In this document: one piece after another, positions 29,668-39,481 of the stretch
Position numbering within the stretch: position 1 is the first letter of the stretch
Layout of the letters: every line of letters begins with the position of its first letter
Translations under genes and position numbers: made by a program
Notes under the pieces: generated by a model
Database searches by the model: none
Told to the model about the DNA's origin: nothing
Seen by the model: only the letters and a program-made list of their open reading frames with translations
Source of the DNA: Gammaproteobacteria bacterium
GTDB lineage: Bacteria; Pseudomonadota; Gammaproteobacteria; Pseudomonadales; Cellvibrionaceae
Length of the DNA: 64,000 nt
Reading direction: 5' to 3'
Assembly: GCA_004173475.1 (NCBI GenBank)
Contig: SEBU01000001.1
Span: 1,550,001-1,614,000 of the forward strand

Positions 29668-31368
29668 TTATAAACATACAAAGCTAGTCGCAGATTCAAT
29701 ATCACCCTTTTGGTAACTTGCAAAACGAGGCCACGGGCATAAAGGTCTTGTGCGAGTGGGGCTCCAATTTTGTGGTAATCCCTGATTACCGGCGCTCACA
29801 CTGGCAGCGATATTGTCGGGAGCTACACCCTGCTCCACCCATTTTTCTAATGCAGCCAAACCATCGAACTGGTCAGTTGCGGGACCTCCGCTACAATGAT
29901 TCATACCTGGCACTACAAACAAGCGAGCAAAATCCTGCGCTTTGCCGTGATAGTTTTTATTCAGCCTCTCATACCATTTAACAATATCGACGGTAGAAAA
30001 TACGGGATCACTTTGGCCTTGATAAATAATTAATTTACCGCCATGTTTGTTGAATGCTGTCAAACGCGGGTTAGCGATATCCGGCGGAGTCATAATTTCC
30101 ATCGCAGATTTTTTAAAGGTGTTATTAGTCGCAAATATTTTAGGTGCGTCGTGATCAAAATCAAATTTACTTAAAAATTCTAATAATTCTTCCGGCGTAC
30201 CACCAACTTCTGTGGGCGGCGTTGTGAATAAATAAGCGAGCGAACCTGCACCCATGGTGGCAATTAGCGGATTGTTATTCCACGTAGGAATGGGGCTTTC
30301 AAATTTCCAAAAACGCCAACCCTCGTCGGCAACGCCAGCGTCGTACCACCAACTGCTATATAAATTTTCTCCTCGACTATTGCGCGGACCACTCATAATT
30401 TGTGAGAAAGCATGAATTTGTAAATGACTTAAGCACGCCGATGATTTTCCGTTTTTACAACGCAAATTATTAATATTAAATTCACGCTGACAACGCTGAA
30501 TATTATTTACCAAGCCATCTTTAACATTATCTAGTTGGTCACATGCTTCAAGCACCTTGTCACCGATTAATTTCATATCTGCTCGGCTAAACGCATTGTG
30601 TAATTTTGGATCGACTTGCTGAGTACGCTGTACATCCCATGCATGTTGCACCGCCGCTTTTGGTAAATTGAAACCTGGCGCACCCACTAATATTCCGTCG
30701 AACATATCACCGTAGCGGCTCGCTGCTACCATACCGTGACGTCCGCCATTGGAGCATCCTGCGAGATAGGAGAAGGCAGAAGGTTTTCCATAAAACTGAT
30801 TTATAATTGCATTCGCAACTGGCGTCATTGTTGCCGTTGCTGCATAACCGTAATCTTCACGTGCCTGTGGATCCAAACCGAAACGATTGCTTGCTGTTAA
30901 ACCATATTGTTGATTTTCAGCAGCATCACCAGCGTGCCCAGCGTTGGTACTCAACACAGCATAACCACGCGCACGCGCTGAACGCCCCGCAAAAGCATTC
31001 AAATTACTAGCGTCACCTTCCGCTGCGACTACAGTGCCGTCATTACCACCATTCATTTGATATAAAAAGCGCTCATTCCAGCTGAGCGGCAAACGCATTT
31101 CAAATTCAATTCCGTAATGTTTCCCATCTATTCCGATACGCGAATTTACAATGCCCTTAACTTGGCAAAACGCGTCAGCTTCATTAATTTTCGACTCGCG
31201 CAACTCCAGTTGCAGCGCAGCAGGGAAATTATGATTAGCTATTTCAACGCAAGACGTTCTAGTCTTGCCGGATTCTGCAAATGCTGGTGAGTTATAAAAT
31301 GCAAGTAGTAAACAAATTCCACTTAATGGAAAGGATTTGATTCGCAATGACAAAATATTTGTAAACAT
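29668..31368 (-). CDS. Tannase/feruloyl esterase family hydrolase
   Basis: AGCSNGGRHGMVAASRYGDMFDGILVGAPGFN and VPGMNHCSGGPATDQFDGLAALEKWVEQG. Confidence 0.92.
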   Translation of the reverse strand: MFTNILSLRIKSFPLSGICLLLAFYNSPAFAESGKTRTSCVEIANHNFPAALQLELRESKINEADAFCQVKGIVNSRIGIDGKHYGIEFEMRLPLSWNERFLYQMNGGNDGTVVAAEGDASNLNAFAGRSARARGYAVLSTNAGHAGDAAENQQYGLTASNRFGLDPQAREDYGYAATATMTPVANAIINQFYGKPSAFSYLAGCSNGGRHGMVAASRYGDMFDGILVGAPGFNLPKAAVQHAWDVQRTQQVDPKLHNAFSRADMKLIGDKVLEACDQLDNVKDGLVNNIQRCQREFNINNLRCKNGKSSACLSHLQIHAFSQIMSGPRNSRGENLYSSWWYDAGVADEGWRFWKFESPIPTWNNNPLIATMGAGSLAYLFTTPPTEVGGTPEELLEFLSKFDFDHDAPKIFATNNTFKKSAMEIMTPPDIANPRLTAFNKHGGKLIIYQGQSDPVFSTVDIVKWYERLNKNYHGKAQDFARLFVVPGMNHCSGGPATDQFDGLAALEKWVEQGVAPDNIAASVSAGNQGLPQNWSPTRTRPLCPWPRFASYQKGDIESATSFVCL

Positions 31369-31468
31369 AAGCGGATTCTCTTTTGTATTATTATATTGAT
31401 CATATCACTGCTCTACGTCTGTTGGAAATCCAGTAATCCATTTCACGAGCGCGACAGATTTAGGTGCC

Positions 31469-31505
31469 AAAAAAAAGCCGCTGGTAAAATACAGCGGCTT
31501 TTTTT
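31469..31505. terminator. Rho-independent terminator
   Basis: A-tract AGCCGCTG-gtaaaata-CAGCGGCT T-tract, symmetrical. Confidence 0.88.
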
Positions 31506-31527
31506 ACATTCGTTTATAGCTTTAATT

Positions 31528-32211
31528 TTATTGCGCAATGACTTTTTTCTCGCGATATGCTTTCCATGCTTCGTAGAATATTGGCAATACAGATATCACC
31601 AGGATTGCCATAATTAATAGGGTGAAATTTTTACGAACGCTTGGGATATTGCCGAAGAAATAACCCGCGTATAAAAATATTCCAACCCACAGCAGCGCGC
31701 CAGCAACATTATAAGCAATAAATTTCGGATACTTCATGCCACTCATTCCCGCCACAAATGGAGCGAAAGTGCGAATGATGGGAACGAAGCGCGTCATAAT
31801 AATCGCTACGCCACCGTGTTTTTCGTAAAAGCTATGAGCTTTGTTTAGATAATCCTGACGAAAAATTTTCGAATGTGGGTTGCGGAACAATTGTTTTCCA
31901 AAAAAACGACCGATCGTGTAATTAACAATATTTCCTAAAACCGCGGCGCTAATGACAAGAATGGCCATCACATTTACATCAAGGCTAGTACCAACCACCA
32001 AAGCTCCGGCGGCAAATAATAGCGAATCACCGGGTAAAAACGGTGTTACAACCAAGCCAGTTTCACAAAAAATAATTAAAAATAAAATACCGTAAATCCA
32101 CATACCATATTGATTAAATAATTCGGACAGATGTACATCAATATGTAAAATAAAATCGATAACCAAATGAATAAATTCCACAGCACGGCCCTTAGTAATA
32201 AATTGAAACAC
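31528..32211 (-). CDS. DedA family membrane protein
   Basis: [22 protein letters not shown] and [20 protein letters not shown]; start may be GTG at 32181. Confidence 0.93.
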   Translation of the reverse strand: MFQFITKGRAVEFIHLVIDFILHIDVHLSELFNQYGMWIYGILFLIIFCETGLVVTPFLPGDSLLFAAGALVVGTSLDVNVMAILVISAAVLGNIVNYTIGRFFGKQLFRNPHSKIFRQDYLNKAHSFYEKHGGVAIIMTRFVPIIRTFAPFVAGMSGMKYPKFIAYNVAGALLWVGIFLYAGYFFGNIPSVRKNFTLLIMAILVISVLPIFYEAWKAYREKKVIAQ

Positions 32212-32213
32212 TA

Positions 32214-33209
32214 TTAATTAAAAAAATATTTTTCAATCGCTGCGAACAGATCGCGCCGATAATTTTCACTTTCGTTGACCAGTTGATGCGCCGCACCTTC
32301 CAGGTACACGATTTCTGCATTAGGCAGCTTACGCTTGATGAGCGAAAGATTGTAATTCCAGTCAACCGTCATATCTTCAGTGCCTTGAACGATCAATACG
32401 TTTTTTTGCAATGGAGATAAGGTCAAAAACAATTCGTGCCACGCTTTCATTGCACCTATCCATTGCAAGGATAAATGCCTGGCCTGTAATGGATCTTGAT
32501 GATGAATAAAATCAAGAAATACGGGATCGTGAGAGTTATTGCTAAACTTACGTGAAATACGTTGCGCAAAATGACGCACAACCGCGTAAACGTGTCTTCC
32601 CATGTGCCGACCACGCCACGCTCTTGGTAGAACGAGCGGACTGCATAGCACCAACTTTTTAAACGGATCTGTTCCGTTTTTTGCAACCACATGGCGCCAT
32701 AAATAGTTTAATAATGCGGCGCAGCCCGTACTTTGGCCGATGGCATACAAAGTCTGCGGCATTATAACTGCACTTTGTTGCAAAATTTCAGCAACAACAT
32801 CACCGTATTGATTAAAAGAATTTATAACGGCTGGCTCACCGCTGCTCAGCCCATGTCCAGGAAGGTCAAACGCAAGTACGGCAAGGTTATGCTCAATCGC
32901 AAAACGAATGGGGTGGCCAAAAATACCCACATGATCATAATAACCGTGCATTAACACTAAAGTTCCTTGGGGATTAGCGGGTAGCCAGTAGTGTGTTGCG
33001 ATTTTAAAAGCTGCAGCATCTACATACCCAAAACCATGCGTAAGCTGTTCGTATTGTTTTACAAAATTAATCCCGTAGTGATTTAAATAATGTTGAACGA
33101 GCGGTGCGTTTTGCCAATCACAATCTTTTACAGGGGAAAACTCCAGTTTTGGTAGTAGCTTGGAAAGATCTTGTAAATCCTGCTGGGTAAGCGGCATAGG
33201 TTTTTGCAC
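32214..33209 (-). CDS. Alpha/beta hydrolase (lysophospholipase-like)
   Basis: [50 protein letters not shown]. Confidence 0.88.
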   Translation of the reverse strand: MQKPMPLTQQDLQDLSKLLPKLEFSPVKDCDWQNAPLVQHYLNHYGINFVKQYEQLTHGFGYVDAAAFKIATHYWLPANPQGTLVLMHGYYDHVGIFGHPIRFAIEHNLAVLAFDLPGHGLSSGEPAVINSFNQYGDVVAEILQQSAVIMPQTLYAIGQSTGCAALLNYLWRHVVAKNGTDPFKKLVLCSPLVLPRAWRGRHMGRHVYAVVRHFAQRISRKFSNNSHDPVFLDFIHHQDPLQARHLSLQWIGAMKAWHELFLTLSPLQKNVLIVQGTEDMTVDWNYNLSLIKRKLPNAEIVYLEGAAHQLVNESENYRRDLFAAIEKYFFN

Positions 33210-33445
33210 CAGTTACATGACGGTCACTTTTTACGTCGAATTTTTTAAGATCTTACAACAACAGATGTTTATTTGTTGATTTTTTCTTGTTCAAAAACCT
33301 GGCTATCGCAAAGCAAATGTAGACATGGCGTTACATCGTTTAGATTTGTTGATTGATGAGATGTTGAAATTTTAAGGCGGGTTTAATTTGCAAATTTGGA
33401 TTTATTTTAAGTGTCAAAAAAACACGCAGCTAATATCAAGGCAAT

Positions 33446-33479
33446 AAAAAACCCGATGCTTTTTCAAGATCGGGTTTTT
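33446..33479 (-). terminator. Rho-independent terminator downstream of the DUF1501-like gene
   Basis: AAAAACCCGAT-gctttttcaag-ATCGGGTTTTT. Confidence 0.85.
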
Positions 33480-33494
33480 CGCGATGGTGCCAAA

Positions 33495-35132
33495 CTACTT
33501 GGGGATAAGCCCGTCGACCAGGGAAGCTAATGGCCGGAAGGCGGTCATTTTATCTTGAAGTGTGCTATTGCCCAAACCATGACCTTTAAAAGTTTCTCCA
33601 AACTTCGCTTTTTCAGCATCGCCATGTAACGCCATGTAATTGAGTATCACGGTTTCAACCAAAAGGTTTACGTTATTAGCTGCGGGGCTTGAAGCGGTTT
33701 CAACATCACCGGAAGGACGCATGTATCCAATTTGTTGATGGACGCGTTGAGCTGCAGTTAACGCGGTAGGGTCTGCGCTTTCACCGCCAATTAATATCGG
33801 CCTGCTACCCGGGTTGTACACAAGGAAAAATGAGGATGCGGTTTGCTGATCATCACCAGTCCAAACACCTTTACCACGCCCAGCTACTGAATTGTCCATC
33901 ATGCCGTTGCTGAATACTGATCCATCACTAAATACATAAATCATTAGGGGCTTACCTAAACGCGCGGCGTATTCGAGACATGCTCCTATACAATTACCAG
34001 CACGTTCATCGCGAGTTTCGCCGGTTGAGCGGTCACCAGTATGGTAATCAAACCCCCCCATGGTTATGGTGCCAGCACCGGCGTAACCATTTACGACCAG
34101 CTTCATTACGGAGGCAGTTTTACGGTATTCACCATTAGAATTAAATTCTTCCTGGCCAAAAATGCTATTAGTCTGCCCGACTATGTTTGCATCGGACTGT
34201 ACGACAAGTTCGGTTCCGCTACCGAAACGATCCGCGTAATCAGCACTCTGAACATAACCGCAGCGAATCATTTCTTCTAATTTTTCGTCTCGCCCTGACA
34301 CAAGAGTTCCAGGATTGACGTGATCCAGTTTTTTATCACTGATCTTGTACATGGCCTCCATTACCGCTACCACGTCCTGCGTATCTGGCATTAAGGACTT
34401 GAGATCGCCAACGTCCACCAAGCCCGCTACATCTTCTGGTCGATCAACCTTAGTAGGACGCTTTTCAAGATTGATCATTAAAGATGGCGACATAGAATTA
34501 CCACCCGAGTCGCTATTTACCGATCCAATCAATGACATTAACGAACCATCAGCACCAGCTTTATTAATTCCATACATGGGGTTGTGCGGATTGTTACCCG
34601 TGTCATTCTCTGACCTCGCGGCAATTACCGCCCCATTTGTCATCCCCTGAGTCATTGCCGCTGCGCGGGTTTTTATGCCGCGCAGAAGCGCGCTGTCGGC
34701 ATGGAAAGCCAAGCCCAAACTGGTGTCATAAAGCAGAGCATTTGCAGCTTGTGATGCGTTGGGAGCCATATCCGCTGGTAAGCCCTGTTTGCTGTAACCT
34801 CCGGTGCTGAGGAAATCGAGCTGACCACCTTTTTGTCCGATAAGAACGTTTGAACCGGCGATATTTGCCCCACCGGCCAAGTCGAAACAGATAAAAGGAA
34901 TTTTGCCTGAGCCCGCTGAACGAATTTTGCATTCAGCACGTTTGGCGATAATCTCGGGCGAGAGCGAGCCTAATGCGGACTGAGCAAACAAGCTCAACAT
35001 TGATCCGCCAATAACCGTTGCTGAGCCAGCTTTAAAACCTTGCGCAATAAGTTCGCGGCGCGTAACGGGACGACGATGGTTATTCAGCAGCAGCGGCGCA
35101 TCTGGGTGAAGTGGACCTTTATTTTTAGCCAT
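33495..35132 (-). CDS. DUF1501-like protein with Tat-type signal
   Basis: N-terminal RRPVTRRELIAQGFKAGSATVIGGSML; FICFDLAGGANIAGSNVLIG; MGGFDYHTGDRSTGETRDERAGNCIGACLEYAARLGKPLMIYVFSDGSVFSNG. Confidence 0.7.
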   Translation of the reverse strand: MAKNKGPLHPDAPLLLNNHRRPVTRRELIAQGFKAGSATVIGGSMLSLFAQSALGSLSPEIIAKRAECKIRSAGSGKIPFICFDLAGGANIAGSNVLIGQKGGQLDFLSTGGYSKQGLPADMAPNASQAANALLYDTSLGLAFHADSALLRGIKTRAAAMTQGMTNGAVIAARSENDTGNNPHNPMYGINKAGADGSLMSLIGSVNSDSGGNSMSPSLMINLEKRPTKVDRPEDVAGLVDVGDLKSLMPDTQDVVAVMEAMYKISDKKLDHVNPGTLVSGRDEKLEEMIRCGYVQSADYADRFGSGTELVVQSDANIVGQTNSIFGQEEFNSNGEYRKTASVMKLVVNGYAGAGTITMGGFDYHTGDRSTGETRDERAGNCIGACLEYAARLGKPLMIYVFSDGSVFSNGMMDNSVAGRGKGVWTGDDQQTASSFFLVYNPGSRPILIGGESADPTALTAAQRVHQQIGYMRPSGDVETASSPAANNVNLLVETVILNYMALHGDAEKAKFGETFKGHGLGNSTLQDKMTAFRPLASLVDGLIPK

Positions 35133-35172
35133 GATTTCTTACCTAAAATTGTCTAGTAAGGAAGCTGTTGCA

Positions 35173-37788
35173 TCATTGCAACAGCATCGCCGCGCTGCCG
35201 AAGGCCGCTGAACAAGTTGCTTTTACTGTGGTTAGCGTTCGATTGTTACAGGCATTACCACTACAGTTCGCCATATTGGTTATTAACGCATTCAATACGG
35301 TCTTCATTTCTGCTGCTGTGGGCTGTGAACTCACTGAACCATTCGCGAACAATCTATTCAATAACGGATTTATTATTTGGTCTCGATTCGCGCTGTCAGC
35401 CGGGAAAACCGCTGCCACTGGTGCAGTGAACGGGAAGCCGCTACCAAAATATTGGTCACGTGAAGTAGGATCGCTAACCAAGGCATTACAGTAAGAAACA
35501 GCTAACTGCGTAATCCCCATTTGCTGCGCTGCGAGGAAACCGTCCAGGTTCGCTAAGGTTGGAAGTTGTTGCTGAACTTTTTGATAAACCGTATAGACCG
35601 CAGGATTACTGGTAGGAACACCGGTTAGCACAGATAAGGTGGCGTTAATTTCTGCAAAGCGACGCAAACCGATTTGTGGCTGACCCACCACAGCGGCGGG
35701 TTCGACGGCTGCCGGCGCGCTCGGAACAGGGCGATTGTAAGCAGGCCTGCTGCCAATCTTATCGAACGTAATAAAGAACTGATCGGTATCCGGGCCGTTT
35801 TTAGCGGCTATAACAGTACCTAAATTGGAGAGATATTGACGACCTTTTGTTTCCCCAGCGGTATCCATCTTTCCGGAATTGAGCGACGCAGTCAGGTTTG
35901 CAAATACCTGCCCGACTGGTGCTTCCTCGCCGTTGACACCAATACGTACCCCTTGCAAAGGTATGTCGGAGTCGATCATTTTTCCGTCTAAATTAACGAA
36001 GAAGGGATTGGCGAAGAGATAGCCATAATCGTCAATCTGCTGAACTTCGAATACGATAAAACTGCCTGAGTATTTGGTTGCGTCCGTATCAAGCAATTCA
36101 GAAATGTTGAACAGCAGTAAATATTTTGCCCCCACGCCAACCTTATAGTTCGCGGCGATATCCGCAGCGCTCATGGCACGCTTATGAATACCGAGGAAGC
36201 GCATATTGCCGCTCCAGTTTGACGCAGTAGCGTTGCCGGTGACTTCATTTCCTACAACCAATGCAAAATTGCTATCCCAATCTTTAAGGCTTGCAGGCTT
36301 ATCTGGATCTTGATCTTTAGCATTTTGGGTGATGTCTTCTCCGTTGACATAAATTTTTCTACCATTTACCGGGTCGAACGTAACTACGGCATGCTGAAGG
36401 GTAGCCTGCACTCTTTGATCCGTGTCGTTAGTATGGAAAGCGTCTCCGTTTGTTAAAGACAGCCCGTTAGCATCGCTTTTAGTCGTGCGATTCAGGAAAT
36501 CGTAATTGTATTCATACTGTCCCAAAGTGAAGTTTCGCACCGTGTCGCTACCTGAGTAACTCACGATCCTTGACGGATTGTTGTCGTTTCCGCCCTGGGT
36601 CACATTGTCAGGGATGATCCAGGTTTCAATAGTGTACTCGCCGGACCCGTTGATTAAATCAAACAACTTGCGACTATTCGCAGTGCTCGCCTGCGCACGG
36701 CCGGCGTCGCGGATTTTAATTCCCCACGCACTGCTCCAGCCCACGTTGCCTATCAGATTCAAATCAGCCGCTGGCGAAATACCGCTCGTATCGTAAGCGA
36801 TAGTGCCTTTACCAGATTTGAATTCGTACTTGGCAATCAGGTTAGTGTCCACGCGGCCGCCACTGCTCAGTACGAACGCATCACTTAAACCAACCGCTTT
36901 ACTGACTATTAATGCAGGATCGATTTTTACCGCGTCTAATGTAAGGGCGTATTTTTCTATGGCTTCAAGCATTTCCTTCGAATTGGCGACACAATCGCTC
37001 CAGCAATTGTGAAAATCGGTTCCTAGGCGCACCACAAAACGTGAGTCCTTCTCCTTCGGGTTATCCAATCGAATTTTAGTCTTTGCTGCCTCATAAGCTA
37101 CTGCAATATCCCCGCTGGCAAAATAAGGTTGCTGCTTCGTAAGAGCGCTTTCAGAGTGACAGTTTGAGCAGTATTTAAGCAGAAAAGGTTTATGGATAAT
37201 CTCTTCAAAAGCTGTGCTATCTAATGGAAAAGTTTTAGCGTTGCCGATGTCTTTTACCGCCGGCGCTTTGAGGACAACTGTATTCGTTGTTGTTCCTGCC
37301 TCACCGGCCCATTTGGTAATCCATGTTGTGATGGTATCGCCGCAAGCAACCGGATCTTTTAGCCAGCAATGGTGGCCGCTGCTGACTTTACTGACGATGC
37401 GAGATTCACTTGGGCTAGCAAGTGAAACCAGGTTGTTGCTAATGACCGCTTCATAGGCGAGATTGATGTCATCACCGCGAGCAAACATGGGCGACTGCTT
37501 CGCCGATGAGTCACTATGGCAGCCGCCACAGCGATCAGCAGGGGCGATGTTCACCCATAGTTCCGTCTGGAATTTGATGACGTCGGGCGTAGCTGCTTGC
37601 TTCTCACCTTTGTAAGTGAAAGAACCGCCACTTCCGTTCCCATTATTTGTATTTGGATTTGTTTTGTTAGGAGTTTTACTGCCAGAGCCGCAGCTGGTAA
37701 GGACTAACGAAGTAATCGCTAGAATACTCAGCGAGCGAAGCAGATATTTAATATTTTTTGTAGAGGAGATGAGCATTAAATTATTCAT
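35173..37788 (-). CDS. LamG-domain lipoprotein with two cytochrome c-like CXXCH segments
   Basis: Lipobox LVLTSC; CGGCH (37516-37530) and CSNCH (37156-37170); LamG/ConA-like domain (GEYTIETWIIPDN...LQHAVVTFDPVNGRKIYVNG). Confidence 0.8.
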   Translation of the reverse strand: MNNLMLISSTKNIKYLLRSLSILAITSLVLTSCGSGSKTPNKTNPNTNNGNGSGGSFTYKGEKQAATPDVIKFQTELWVNIAPADRCGGCHSDSSAKQSPMFARGDDINLAYEAVISNNLVSLASPSESRIVSKVSSGHHCWLKDPVACGDTITTWITKWAGEAGTTTNTVVLKAPAVKDIGNAKTFPLDSTAFEEIIHKPFLLKYCSNCHSESALTKQQPYFASGDIAVAYEAAKTKIRLDNPKEKDSRFVVRLGTDFHNCWSDCVANSKEMLEAIEKYALTLDAVKIDPALIVSKAVGLSDAFVLSSGGRVDTNLIAKYEFKSGKGTIAYDTSGISPAADLNLIGNVGWSSAWGIKIRDAGRAQASTANSRKLFDLINGSGEYTIETWIIPDNVTQGGNDNNPSRIVSYSGSDTVRNFTLGQYEYNYDFLNRTTKSDANGLSLTNGDAFHTNDTDQRVQATLQHAVVTFDPVNGRKIYVNGEDITQNAKDQDPDKPASLKDWDSNFALVVGNEVTGNATASNWSGNMRFLGIHKRAMSAADIAANYKVGVGAKYLLLFNISELLDTDATKYSGSFIVFEVQQIDDYGYLFANPFFVNLDGKMIDSDIPLQGVRIGVNGEEAPVGQVFANLTASLNSGKMDTAGETKGRQYLSNLGTVIAAKNGPDTDQFFITFDKIGSRPAYNRPVPSAPAAVEPAAVVGQPQIGLRRFAEINATLSVLTGVPTSNPAVYTVYQKVQQQLPTLANLDGFLAAQQMGITQLAVSYCNALVSDPTSRDQYFGSGFPFTAPVAAVFPADSANRDQIINPLLNRLFANGSVSSQPTAAEMKTVLNALITNMANCSGNACNNRTLTTVKATCSAAFGSAAMLLQ

Positions 37789-37789
37789 C

Positions 37790-39049
37790 TTAATTCCCCT
37801 CACTGCAGTAGGTCGCAGTATCTACGAAGATCTGCTTGAGGTTGTAGCCGCTATTGGCAAAATTGTTTGTGAAGGTTTCAATTCTGGCGTGATCGGTAGA
37901 GTCCGCTGGTTTGCGTAGGCACACATGCTTAAATACTTTTTCAACCTGGCAAGCGGCGAAAGCATGACTGTGGGACAACTCCTCGCCCATACTTTTTGCA
38001 CCAGCCCCGCTCGCAGGCACACTTGGATCAGCTTTCCAATTCCAACCTAAATTACTATTAATTCCTTCACGCCAATAGTTTTGCCAATTGTCATTTGTAG
38101 TGACGTAGCCATAGGGAAATGTTGCGCTGTTCTGCAAATATTTTTTGTGAACGGTACCGGCCGTATATTGGATGCTGCCACTCAAAGCATCAGGATCGGT
38201 AGCCGCATCAAATTTGTAATCGTAGTAGGCAAACGCTTTTGCCATAGGGTCCATTCCGCTATGACAACCTATGCAACCATTAAGATAAACACGACTATCG
38301 CCACCGGGGCTGCGGCTAACATCCTGACGAATAAAATCTGGTGTACGGGTGATGTCATGAACTTGTTCAAGGTCGCGACACATGTGGTTCATCAATGTGA
38401 AACGAAACATCGCACGATTGGTTCCTGCGATAAAAAAGGCTTTGGCGGCAGCACGGCTAGTCATGACCCCGGCCGCAGCCTCTGCGGGTAATCCATTGAG
38501 AGACGATTGAGACTTTGGCTCAAGAACATCTTTTAAATTCAAACCCTTAGCTTCGATAGCTTCGTAATGCGCGTTGCTATTGCTAGCATAATTAGGTAAG
38601 CCGAGCCCGGTCTTACCAACATAAAGCTGATCGGTGGAAAGTATCGTGCGGAAATCTTTGTCGTCGTGAACTAAACCGACAACAGTAGCGGTGTAATCAT
38701 TTAATGGCGCAAACACAGTTTGGTCACGATTGGTCCAGGGAGTGGCCATATTCTTCAAAGTGACGTTGTAAAAGGCATCATTTTTCATAGCCTCTCTAAC
38801 AGCGTCATCGACAGTTTTGCCGTTGGCACCATCAATATAGCCAGCCATGAGAGTCAATACTTCTGGAGTCGGAGGCACGCCCGCAACACGGTTATGTATT
38901 ACTAACGCTCGTTCGAGCGATCCGGCGACAACCGTAGTTGAGCTGATGGCAGCGGCGGCTAATGCAATGCTTAAGCAGGAGCGGCTCAATAAATCGAGCT
39001 GGCGCCCAAGGCAACGGGCCAAAAATGAGGTAAAGGGTGAACTGATCAC
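37790..39049 (-). CDS. Exported CXXCH-containing protein, possibly DUF1585/1588-like
   Basis: Hydrophobic N-terminal segment; NGCIGCHSGMDPMAKAFAYYDY (CIGCH at 38261-38275). Confidence 0.6.
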   Translation of the reverse strand: MISSPFTSFLARCLGRQLDLLSRSCLSIALAAAAISSTTVVAGSLERALVIHNRVAGVPPTPEVLTLMAGYIDGANGKTVDDAVREAMKNDAFYNVTLKNMATPWTNRDQTVFAPLNDYTATVVGLVHDDKDFRTILSTDQLYVGKTGLGLPNYASNSNAHYEAIEAKGLNLKDVLEPKSQSSLNGLPAEAAAGVMTSRAAAKAFFIAGTNRAMFRFTLMNHMCRDLEQVHDITRTPDFIRQDVSRSPGGDSRVYLNGCIGCHSGMDPMAKAFAYYDYKFDAATDPDALSGSIQYTAGTVHKKYLQNSATFPYGYVTTNDNWQNYWREGINSNLGWNWKADPSVPASGAGAKSMGEELSHSHAFAACQVEKVFKHVCLRKPADSTDHARIETFTNNFANSGYNLKQIFVDTATYCSEGN

Positions 39050-39481
39050 GGTGGCTCCCGTAAAACTAGAACTTATGTGTTTAGTGGATGAAACAAGAGT
39101 CTAGCAGTGAAATACATCGCGGCACTGCGCAGTTATTATAGGTGCCAAAAGACGTGGGGCTTGTAACCGGTCGTCGCGCATTCCTGTCTACTTTGTCACA
39201 TAAATGGAAACTCCTTATAAGCCTCACAGGAAATGGCTATAAGAGTTTGAATTTTATGCATTTTAACGGCAGTGAGATATCCGATTACCGGAACCTGATT
39301 TTGCGCTAGCCCGCAAATGAATCGTGATTAAGTCGAGAGATTCAGCTGCCATCTTGGCTGACAATGCGAAAAATGCTTAAAAACCGCAGCGGGCGACACG
39401 GATAGTCTATCCTTCAAATGTTTTTGGCTGCACGATGCAGTTAATTCCTCACGTAAGCGTCTATCCCCAAGGTAATCTGCC

